This document shows, in pieces, positions 1 through 5,595 of a DNA stretch of 5,595 nt. The first letter of the stretch is position 1. The number at the start of each line of letters is the position of its first letter. Both the position numbers and the translations under genes were made by a program. The notes under the pieces are model-generated. The model was given only the letters and a program-made list of their open reading frames with translations, had not been told where the DNA came from and did no database searches. Origin of the DNA: Arenibacter sp965652575 (GTDB taxonomy: Bacteria; Bacteroidota; Bacteroidia; Flavobacteriales; Flavobacteriaceae); assembly GCA_965652575.1 (NCBI GenBank), contig CBFGWQ010000225.1, forward strand, positions 1-5,595, written 5' to 3'.

Positions 1-57
1 GGATACTAATTAGTGTTATAATGCGTTAGCTTTTATAAACAATGTAAATTTAAACAG

Positions 58-555
58 ATGAAAATTAAGTATTTATTACTTCTTCTTGTTGCCGGTCTTT
101 TCCTTTCATGTTCTTCTGACGGGGATGATGATTTCAAGGAAGATTCAATAGTGGGGGTGTGGCAGGTCTATGAGCTTAAGGTGAACAATGATACGGCAAG
201 CGATGACGAAAAAAATGTCAGGGATCTATTGGCCTTTTTAACCGAGAAGAAATGTTATGTATTGAGTTTCGATTTTAAACAGGATTTAACGGTGACCATT
301 GAAAACTCGGTAGCGTATCTGGAAATAGGCTTAAATTCCGAAGGCAATGGTTTTGATATTCCCTGTCCCACTGAAAAGGATACGGAAACCACCGTCTATG
401 TTTATGCCGATGGCCAATTAACCTATACCGATGAATATCAACAGCAAATCTCTATAGATGTCATAATAGATGGTGATGTTATGACCGTAGATGCGGCCGA
501 TCTTGATATTCCCAACCTAAATGCGGGGGGACAGCTTATCTTTAAGAGAAAATAA
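58..555 (+). CDS. Small lipoprotein, lipocalin-like, probably surface-exposed
   Basis: This 165-residue protein starts with a lipoprotein signal peptide: MKIK, a Leu-rich core at residues 6-17, and a lipobox ending FLSC with the lipidated cysteine at C18. The residues after the cysteine are SSDGDDD. An acidic stretch at this position resembles the lipoprotein export signal known in Bacteroidota, so outer-leaflet display is plausible but not proven. The mature part opens with IVGVWQVYEL (31-40); a G-x-W near the start of a small beta-rich domain is typical of lipocalin-like families. The remainder alternates short hydrophobic strands (VLSFDF, TVTIEN, TVYVYADG, ISIDVII, QLIFKRK), consistent with a beta-barrel. 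Besides C18 there are two cysteines, C66 and C103, which could form a disulfide. The A-rich leader before the ATG is normal for this phylum. Ligand and function cannot be told from the sequence. It converges on polA, so the two are not co-transcribed; whatever lies upstream is outside the window. Confidence 0.85.
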   Translation: MKIKYLLLLLVAGLFLSCSSDGDDDFKEDSIVGVWQVYELKVNNDTASDDEKNVRDLLAFLTEKKCYVLSFDFKQDLTVTIENSVAYLEIGLNSEGNGFDIPCPTEKDTETTVYVYADGQLTYTDEYQQQISIDVIIDGDVMTVDAADLDIPNLNAGGQLIFKRK

Positions 556-577
556 GAATCTTTTTAAGTTTTATTCT

Positions 578-600
578 ACTGCCCACTGCAACTGCCAACT
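578..600. repeat. Degenerate AGTTGGC-type short tandem repeat
   Basis: Read on the minus strand, this stretch is AGTTGGC, AGTTGC, AGTGGGC, AGT: about three imperfect 6-7 base units. It fills most of the gap between the converging stop codons of the lipoprotein gene and polA. Repeats of this flavour seem familiar from intergenic DNA of flavobacteria, but that is recollection and was not searched. It has no coding potential. Its role is unknown; slippage or an origin as intergenic filler are possible. Confidence 0.45.
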
Positions 601-612
601 ACCTTAGTGGGC
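581..612. terminator. Weak hairpin between convergent genes, possible terminator
   Basis: GCCCACT (581-587) can pair perfectly with AGTGGGC (606-612) across an 18-base loop, giving a 7-bp GC-rich stem. The right arm lies over the last codons of polA and touches its stop. On the minus strand the stem is followed by A-rich sequence with some T runs (TAAAACTTAAAAAG) but not a strong U tract. On the plus strand the T-rich TTTTTAAGTTTTATT lies before the stem, not after it. It is therefore not a textbook intrinsic terminator in either direction, and the long loop lowers stability. Confidence 0.25.
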
Positions 613-3450
613 CTCCAGCCAGTTATTTCCAACGCCCAATTCTACATCCAGGGGTACGGACAATTCGTAGGCGTTTTCCATTTCCGCCTTTATCATGGTC
701 TTTAATTCTTCCAATTCGGGCTTATATACGTCGAACACCAATTCATCATGCACCTGTAGGAGCATCTTGCTCTGGTATTTTCCTTCTTCCAATTTTTTGT
801 GGATTTTGATCATTGCAATTTTTATGATATCGGCGGCACTGCCCTGAATCGGGGCATTAACGGCATTGCGTTCCGCAGCTCCGCGTACTATGGCATTACT
901 GCCGTTGATATCTTTAAGATACCTTCGCCTTCCCAAAACGGTCTGAACATAGCCGTTTTCCCTGGCAAATTCTATTTGTTCGTTTATATAATTGCGTAAT
1001 TTGGGGTAGGTTTTGTAATAGGTTTCTATGAGTTCCTTGGCTTCCGCACGGGATAGGTTGGTCTGGTTGCTCAACCCAAAGGCGGATACCCCGTATACAA
1101 TTCCAAAATTCACGGTCTTGGCGTTGCTCCTCTGCTCCCTTGTAACATCCTTTAACGGCACATTAAATACTTTGGACGCCGTGGAAGCGTGAATATCCTC
1201 ACCGTTTTTAAACGCTTCTATCATGGTAGATTCATCGCTGAGCGCAGCAATGATCCTCAATTCTATCTGGGAATAATCTGCCGCCAATAAGGTGTAGTTG
1301 TCGTTTCTCGGAACAAATGCCTTCCTGACCTGTCTTCCCCGCTCCGTTCTAATGGGAATGTTCTGTAAGTTGGGATTGTTGCTGCTCAATCTTCCGGTAG
1401 CGGCAACCGTTTGCATATAGTCCGTATGTACCCGGCCGGTACTTTCCTCTATTTGTTCCGGTAGGGCGTCCACATAGGTGCTCTTTAGTTTGCTGAGTCC
1501 CCGATAATCCAATACGTTTTGAATTATTTCATGTTCTTTGGCAAGATAGGAAAGTACATCTTCGGCGGTGGAATATTGACCTGTTTTGGTCTTTTTGGGC
1601 TTGTCCACCAACTTTAGTTTTTCAAATAGTATTTCGCCCAATTGTTTTGGCGAAGCAATATTGAATTCCTCCCCGGCTTCCCTGTAGATCTTTAATTCCA
1701 GATTTTTGATATCGTTGTCCAGGTCCTTGGAAAGCGAATTTAAAAAGGCCCTATCCAGTTTGATCCCTTCTTGTTCCATATCGGCCAGGACATGTAATAG
1801 GGGAATCTCTATATTGTTGAATAATTCTTCGGTACTTGCCTCTTTCAATTCCGGGCGAAAGTGTTGTGCCAATTGAAAGGTGATATCGGCATCCTCTACG
1901 GCATATTCGGTTTGTTGTTCCAGGGGAACATCCCGCATGGACAGTTGGTTCTTTCCTTTTTTGCCTATGAGTTCGGTTATGGAAATAGGGGTGTAGTTTA
2001 AATAGGTTTCCGCCAGTACATCCATGTTATGGCGCATATCAGGATTAATAAGGTAATGTGCAAGCATGGTGTCGAAGCATTTGCCTTTTATGGAGACCTT
2101 GTATTTGTTCAGTACCTTGATGTCATATTTTAAGTTCTGTCCAATTTTTTCAATGCCTTCCGCTTCAAAAAAAGGTCTTAGTTGTTCAATGATTTCCTGG
2201 GCTTTGGACCGGTCTTCGGGAAAGGGGACATAGAACCCCTTTCCTGCCTCCCAACTAAAGGCGATACCCACCAACTCTGCGGTAAGAGGATTTAATCCCG
2301 TGGTTTCGGTGTCGAAACATACGGAGGTTTGTTTTGTTAAATTCTGGACAAAAAGCTGCATGGCCATACCGGGAAGAACGCTCTGGTACACATGTGGAAC
2401 GTCCTTAATGTTTTTTCTGCTGGAAACTTCCTTAATTGTTCCCCCGCTAAACTGTCCGTCGCCACCAAACAGGGAAAACTGGCCGCCTCCGGCCTCTGTC
2501 TGTTTATTTTTGGAAACAGGGTCTGACTTTTGCTGGTCTTCCTCTGTGCCATCCTTATCCGATTCGGACGAAAAGAGCTTTAGGAATTGTTCCTTAAGCC
2601 TACGGAATTCCAGCTCCTCGAAAATTTCCTGTACTTTTTCGCCATCGGGCATGGATAGTTCGTAGTCTTTGGCATCAAAGGTTACATCGCAATCCACAAA
2701 TATTGTCGCCAGTTTTTTGGACAGGAGGCCCAAGGCGGCATTTTCTTGGATTTTCTCTTTCATTTTGCCTTTGAGCTTATCCGTGTTGGCCAACAAATTT
2801 TCCATAGAACCAAATTCCTCTATAAATTTTTTGGCCGTTTTGTCGCCCACTCCCGGCAATCCGGGAATATTGTCACTGGCATCGCCCATCATCCCCAAAT
2901 AATCTATAACCTGTTCCGGACGTTCAACGCCAAAGCGTTTTTGGACTTCGGGGATGCCCCAGATTTCTATGCCGTTGCCCAATCTTGCCGGGCGGTACAT
3001 AAATATGTTCTCGGATACCAATTGTCCAAAATCCTTGTCCGGGGTTACCATATATACCTTGTAATCCTCTTTTTCCGCTTGTTTGGCCAAGGTTCCAATA
3101 ATGTCATCGGCCTCCATTCCTTCCAGTTCTACCACAGGAATATGCATGGCTTTTAATATTTTCTGAATGTAGGGCACGGCTATTTTAATGGCATCCGGAG
3201 TGGCATCCCTATTGGCTTTGTAATCAGGGAACATTTCTGTACGGTCCGCACTTCCTCCCTTGTCGAAACAAACTGCCAAATGATCCGGTTTTTCCCTTTT
3301 TATTACATCCAGTAGCGAATTCATAAATCCCATAATGGCGGAGGTATCCATTCCCTTGGAATTTATTCTAGGGTTTTTTATCAGTGCGTAATACCCCCTA
3401 AAAATGAGTGCATATGCATCAAGCAAGAAAAGTCTTTTTTGTTCGGCCAT
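604..3450 (-). CDS. polA: DNA polymerase I (5' nuclease, proofreading and polymerase)
   Basis: This 948-residue family A polymerase fills gaps and removes primers during lagging-strand maturation and excision repair. Residues 1 to about 290 are the 5'-3' nuclease: LLDAYALIFRGYYAL with D11, CFDKGG with D63, MEADD at 112-116, TPDKDF with D138 and D140, and the helix-hairpin-helix region GDASDNIPGLPGVGDKTA at 189-206. A hydrophilic Gly-rich linker covers about 294-350. The 3'-5' exonuclease has all three motifs: DTE at 380-382, NLKYD at 439-443 and YAVED at 516-520, so proofreading should be active, unlike Taq-type enzymes. The polymerase has TGRLSSNNPNLQNIP (685-699), motif A ADYSQIELR with D725, motif B R774, K778, F782 and Y786, and motif C QVHDE with D902. 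Length is close to the E. coli enzyme (928). The ATG lies 44 bp after the asparaginase stop on the same strand; no -7 element was seen in that gap, so read-through transcription is plausible. The upstream leader is A-rich, without a Shine-Dalgarno sequence. Confidence 0.98.
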   Translation of the reverse strand: MAEQKRLFLLDAYALIFRGYYALIKNPRINSKGMDTSAIMGFMNSLLDVIKREKPDHLAVCFDKGGSADRTEMFPDYKANRDATPDAIKIAVPYIQKILKAMHIPVVELEGMEADDIIGTLAKQAEKEDYKVYMVTPDKDFGQLVSENIFMYRPARLGNGIEIWGIPEVQKRFGVERPEQVIDYLGMMGDASDNIPGLPGVGDKTAKKFIEEFGSMENLLANTDKLKGKMKEKIQENAALGLLSKKLATIFVDCDVTFDAKDYELSMPDGEKVQEIFEELEFRRLKEQFLKLFSSESDKDGTEEDQQKSDPVSKNKQTEAGGGQFSLFGGDGQFSGGTIKEVSSRKNIKDVPHVYQSVLPGMAMQLFVQNLTKQTSVCFDTETTGLNPLTAELVGIAFSWEAGKGFYVPFPEDRSKAQEIIEQLRPFFEAEGIEKIGQNLKYDIKVLNKYKVSIKGKCFDTMLAHYLINPDMRHNMDVLAETYLNYTPISITELIGKKGKNQLSMRDVPLEQQTEYAVEDADITFQLAQHFRPELKEASTEELFNNIEIPLLHVLADMEQEGIKLDRAFLNSLSKDLDNDIKNLELKIYREAGEEFNIASPKQLGEILFEKLKLVDKPKKTKTGQYSTAEDVLSYLAKEHEIIQNVLDYRGLSKLKSTYVDALPEQIEESTGRVHTDYMQTVAATGRLSSNNPNLQNIPIRTERGRQVRKAFVPRNDNYTLLAADYSQIELRIIAALSDESTMIEAFKNGEDIHASTASKVFNVPLKDVTREQRSNAKTVNFGIVYGVSAFGLSNQTNLSRAEAKELIETYYKTYPKLRNYINEQIEFARENGYVQTVLGRRRYLKDINGSNAIVRGAAERNAVNAPIQGSAADIIKIAMIKIHKKLEEGKYQSKMLLQVHDELVFDVYKPELEELKTMIKAEMENAYELSVPLDVELGVGNNWLEAH

Positions 3451-3494
3451 TATATTTGGTTCTTGTTAAGATTTGGATATTATGAAATTGATAA

Positions 3495-4490
3495 TTAGGA
3501 TTTCAAAAAAGTCTCCGTCGGATTGTTGCTTTGTCCGGCCTCGGTATATTTGCTATAGCTAAACCCCGGATGTATGCAATAACCTCCGGTTTCCCCTTTC
3601 TTGTTGATGGCAATAAATCCAATTTGGAAATCCCTTCTGTCCTTGTTTTTTTCCATGATTCGTCTTACCCCTTCCTCACATGCCTCTTGTGGTGATTTTC
3701 CTTGGCGCATAAGTTCTACGATCAAGAAGCTGCCGACCGTTCTTACCACTTCTTCCCCGACCCCCGTTGCCGTTGCCCCGCCAACTTCATTGTCTACAAA
3801 TAGTCCGGCACCTATAATTGGGGAGTCGCCAACACGCCCGGCCATTTTGTAGCCCATGCCGCTTGTAGTACAGGCCCCTGCGATGTCCCCATTCTTGTCA
3901 ATGGCAAGCATGCCTATGGTATCGTGGTTCTCTATATTGATAATGGTTTCGTACTTGGATTTTTTCTTCCATTCCAGCCAATCCTTTTTTGCCTTTTCGG
4001 TCAGTAAATTCGTTTTTGGAAAACCCTTTTCATAGGCAAATTTTTCCGCTCCCTTCCCGGCCAACATTACATGGGGGGTGTCTTCCATGACCTTTCTGGC
4101 CACCGAAATGGGGTGGGCAATATTTTCCATGCACAGTACGGCACCACAGTTTCCATCCTTGTCCATGATACAGGCGTCCAAGGTAACATGGCCATCCCTG
4201 TCCGGTCTTCCGCCATTGCCTACCGTTTCGTTGCCAAGATCTGCCTCCTCTACCATTACCCCTTGTTCTACGGCATCCAAGGAAGAGCCTCCCTTTTCCA
4301 GAACCTCCCAGGCCTTTGCAGTGGCATTTTTAAAATTCCAGGTGCATATGACAATAGGTTTTGTCATTTCCGCATCCAGCGGCATAAGATGTAACTCCTT
4401 TTTTGTTTCATCAAATGATGCGAAAAGTGGTGCCGATATTATCCCGGCTGTACTTAGGGTGGAATTTTTAAGGAAATTTCTTCTTTTCAT
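3495..4490 (-). CDS. N4-(beta-N-acetylglucosaminyl)-L-asparaginase (glycosylasparaginase), Tat-exported
   Basis: This 331-residue Ntn-hydrolase is of the type that cleaves the GlcNAc-asparagine bond remaining from N-glycoproteins. The N-terminus MKRRNFLKNS followed by a hydrophobic stretch (11-23) is a twin-arginine signal (RRxFLK), with likely cleavage near A24, so the enzyme should fold in the cytoplasm and act in the periplasm. The self-processing site is NHD/TIGM: cleavage between D190 and T191 would give an alpha chain and a beta chain with T191 as catalytic nucleophile. Substrate-site hallmarks follow: TTSGMGYKMAGRVGDSPIIGAG with R219 and D222, and the TATG segment (240-243). CTWNF with W51 near the mature start matches the flavobacterial glycosylasparaginase of Elizabethkingia rather than plant-type isoaspartyl peptidases, although some isoaspartyl or asparaginase activity cannot be excluded. 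It probably leads a two-gene transcript with polA and diverges from the cutC-family gene. No clear -7 element was found upstream on its strand. Confidence 0.93.
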   Translation of the reverse strand: MKRRNFLKNSTLSTAGIISAPLFASFDETKKELHLMPLDAEMTKPIVICTWNFKNATAKAWEVLEKGGSSLDAVEQGVMVEEADLGNETVGNGGRPDRDGHVTLDACIMDKDGNCGAVLCMENIAHPISVARKVMEDTPHVMLAGKGAEKFAYEKGFPKTNLLTEKAKKDWLEWKKKSKYETIINIENHDTIGMLAIDKNGDIAGACTTSGMGYKMAGRVGDSPIIGAGLFVDNEVGGATATGVGEEVVRTVGSFLIVELMRQGKSPQEACEEGVRRIMEKNKDRRDFQIGFIAINKKGETGGYCIHPGFSYSKYTEAGQSNNPTETFLKS

Positions 4491-4668
4491 CTGTTGGTTT
4501 TTTATTTGTTTTTATATGGTCAGATGTAATTCGCCATATAAACATTTTTATTAGTGTCAAGGATTATTACGGCTCATTTCATCTATTTAAATATAAAAAC
4601 GAGGGTGACAAAAATTTTCTGCAATAAATTAACCGCTGTGCTCGCGCCTGGCATCAATATTTTTTTAA

Positions 4669-4721
4669 CGATCATCGGGCAGGCAGGAAAATTAATTATT
4701 TTGTCCCGATAATTATCGGGA
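4669..4721 (+). repeat. Palindromic intergenic repeat, left copy beside cutC
   Basis: Three parts lie in order. A small palindrome CGATCATCG (4669-4677) abuts GGCAGGCAGG (4678-4687). After a 16-base AT-only spacer ending in one G comes the perfect 18-bp palindrome TCCCGATAATTATCGGGA (4704-4721). A similarly built element lies in inverted orientation after cutC (5566-5595). The design suggests a dispersed REP- or MITE-like element. The 18-bp palindrome could alternatively be an operator or a hairpin, since it sits just upstream of the putative cutC -7 box. Confidence 0.6.
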
Positions 4722-4735
4722 GGTATGCAAAAAAA

Positions 4736-4743
4736 TAATTTTG
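4736..4743 (+). promoter_or_regulatory. Candidate Bacteroidota -7 box for cutC
   Basis: TAATTTTG matches the Bacteroidota sigma-ABfr -7 consensus TAnnTTTG exactly and would give a leader of roughly 50 bases before the cutC ATG at 4802. The weakness is the -33 element: the nearest TTTG upstream (4700-4703) is 32 bases away, too far for the usual spacing, and the expected -33 position falls inside the 18-bp palindrome. The region is AT-rich, so a chance match is possible. Confidence 0.35.
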
Positions 4744-4801
4744 TTTATGCTCATTTCATAAGATAGTGTTACTTAATTTTAAGGCTCTAAATATAAGAAA
4801 T

Positions 4802-5530
4802 ATGATTGTAGAAGTATGTGCCAATTCTTTAGAATCTGCCCTAAATGCCCAAAAAGCTGGTGCTGACCGAATTGAGTTGTGTGCCGAGCTTGCCGTTGGC
4901 GGGCTTACCCCTTCTTTTGGGCTGTTGCAACTTGTAAGGGAACATATTTCTATTCCCGTAAATATACTGATAAGGCCCAGAAGTGGCGATTTTACCTATT
5001 CCCATCTGGAATTTGAAATAATGAAAAAGGATATTGCACTGTGTAGGGAGCTTGGTTTTGACGGTATTGTTTCTGGGGTGCTGTCCAAGGATTTTAACTT
5101 GGACTATGAAAGGACCAAAGAATTGATCGAGGTATCCGGGCCATTGCAATTTACTTTCCATAGGGCTTTCGATTGGGTAAGGGATCCTATGGTTGTTTTA
5201 GGGCAATTGCAGGAATTGGGAGTGGATACCATATTGAGTTCCGGACAGCAAAATTCTTCTGTCAATGGGTTGGACCTATTGACCGGGCTGTTAAAAAAAT
5301 CCAAGGGCTGTGTTATTATGCCCGGAGGGGGGGTGCGGGATGCCAATGTGCTGGAATTTAAGAAGAAGGGATTTTTGGCGGTGCATTTGTCCGGGATAAA
5401 ATTTTATAAAACACTGGACCGTACACCTGAAATTCCAATGAGCAGCCCAGGATTCCTAAGGGATGATGAAATAGCTATCAGCAATTTGGAAACTTTGCAG
5501 GAAGTGGTCCGCTTAGTTAAAGAAAACTAA
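4802..5530 (+). CDS. cutC: CutC-family TIM-barrel protein
   Basis: This 242-residue cytoplasmic protein spans the whole CutC family (the E. coli member has 248). Family landmarks are visible: an N-terminal strand MIVEVCANSLESALNAQ, then AGADRIELCAELAVGGLTPS (19-38), RPRSGDF (58-64), FHRAFD (119-124), TILSSGQ (143-149), MPGGGV (173-178) and HLSG (195-198). These sit at strand ends of a TIM barrel, where the conserved charged residues D22, R23, E25, R58, R60, H120 and R121 suggest an enzyme-like pocket. The name comes from copper sensitivity in E. coli, which was later attributed to the small RNA MicL encoded within that gene, so a copper role should not be assumed. I chose the ATG at 4802 because the protein then begins exactly at the family's first strand; an in-frame GTG at 4766 would add 12 unconserved-looking residues. 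The divergent neighbour is glycosylasparaginase. Similarly built palindromic elements flank the gene. Confidence 0.93.
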   Translation: MIVEVCANSLESALNAQKAGADRIELCAELAVGGLTPSFGLLQLVREHISIPVNILIRPRSGDFTYSHLEFEIMKKDIALCRELGFDGIVSGVLSKDFNLDYERTKELIEVSGPLQFTFHRAFDWVRDPMVVLGQLQELGVDTILSSGQQNSSVNGLDLLTGLLKKSKGCVIMPGGGVRDANVLEFKKKGFLAVHLSGIKFYKTLDRTPEIPMSSPGFLRDDEIAISNLETLQEVVRLVKEN

Positions 5531-5565
5531 AATTCGTCCTAATGAATTTGAAACCAATATCTTTA

Positions 5566-5595
5566 CTCGATAATCGAGATTTAAACCTGCCTGCC
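5566..5595 (-). repeat. Palindromic intergenic repeat, right copy, cut by window end
   Basis: Read on the minus strand this is GGCAGGCAGG (5595-5586), a 7-base AT spacer, then the palindrome CTCGATTATCGAG (5578-5566) with 6-bp arms around one base. The order of parts is the same as in the element at 4678-4721 but inverted, with a shorter spacer and shorter palindrome. It begins 35 bases after the cutC stop and touches the window edge, so it may extend further. The hairpin might also help end cutC transcription, but no T run follows it on the plus strand. Confidence 0.5.

Larger units (their letters stand above)
4491..4801. other. Divergent intergenic region between asparaginase and cutC
   Basis: This 311-bp non-coding stretch should contain the start signals of both flanking genes. 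Directly upstream of the asparaginase, its minus strand reads as an A-rich leader (AAAAACAAATAAAAAACC) typical of Bacteroidota translation starts. About 4500-4660 is AT-rich with no hairpin, tRNA or conserved RNA fold that I can recognise. The right half holds a palindromic repeat element (4669-4721) and a -7-like box (4736-4743) facing cutC. A GTG-started extension of the cutC frame covers 4766-4801 but is not convincing as coding. Confidence 0.7.

Noticed and set aside
27..34. TAGCTTTT as a -7 box for the lipoprotein gene
   Set aside because: It matches TAnnTTTG in seven of eight positions but lacks the final G, and no TTG-type -33 element lies at suitable spacing. It is too weak in AT-rich DNA to call.
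2300..2665. Plus-strand 121-codon open frame inside polA
   Set aside because: It is antisense to the polA linker and proofreading region, shows no family resemblance and no plausible leader. The Ser/Cys/Pro-rich composition is typical of a shadow frame.
4078..4554. Plus-strand 158-codon open frame antisense to the asparaginase
   Set aside because: The Ser/Pro-rich translation mirrors the conserved asparaginase coding strand. There is no recognisable domain, and the true gene has full catalytic motifs.
4491..4660. Riboswitch or structured leader in the divergent region
   Set aside because: The stretch is AT-rich, and I found no extended helices or recognisable conserved RNA motif by eye.
4766..4801. 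Upstream GTG start giving CutC 12 more residues
   Set aside because: The ATG at 4802 places the protein start exactly at the family's first beta strand (MIVEVCANS). The extension (MLLNFKALNIRN) looks like translated leader, and ATG is the stronger start codon.
5200..5595. A MicL-like small RNA from the 3' end of cutC
   Set aside because: MicL is an enterobacterial sigma-E-dependent RNA. I saw no matching promoter or terminator hairpin with a T run at this 3' end.

Overview
The window looks like chromosomal DNA of a member of the Bacteroidota, most likely a marine-type Flavobacteriaceae. The evidence is an AT-leaning composition, A-rich leaders without Shine-Dalgarno sequences, a lipoprotein with an acidic stretch directly after its lipobox cysteine, a flavobacterial-type glycosylasparaginase, and one exact match to the Bacteroidota -7 promoter element (TAnnTTTG). 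The genus cannot be fixed from sequence reading alone.

Layout from left to right. A short plus-strand gene (58-555) encodes a small lipoprotein with a lipocalin-like beginning. It converges on a two-gene minus-strand block. That block is read as a Tat-exported N4-(beta-N-acetylglucosaminyl)-L-asparaginase (4490-3495) followed after 44 bp by DNA polymerase I, polA (3450-604). A 48-bp convergent gap (556-603) holds a degenerate AGTTGGC-type short repeat and a weak hairpin. A 311-bp divergent gap (4491-4801) separates the asparaginase from the plus-strand cutC-family gene (4802-5530). The right end is a short non-coding stretch that ends inside a repeat.

PolA is complete: its 5' nuclease, 3'-5' proofreading and polymerase motifs are all intact. 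It is a housekeeping replication and repair enzyme. The asparaginase and the CutC-like TIM-barrel protein are divergent neighbours. This could reflect a shared role in glycan or glycoprotein-linkage catabolism, but that is inference from position only, and the copper role attached to the CutC name is not secure.

No clearly new multi-gene system is visible; these are mostly ordinary core genes. The most interesting non-coding signal is a pair of inverted, similarly built elements flanking cutC (4669-4721 and 5566-5595). Each consists of GGCAGGCAGG, an AT-rich spacer and a CGAT/ATCG palindrome. The most interesting protein-level signal is a QFSLF sequence in the PolA interdomain linker that resembles a sliding-clamp-binding motif.
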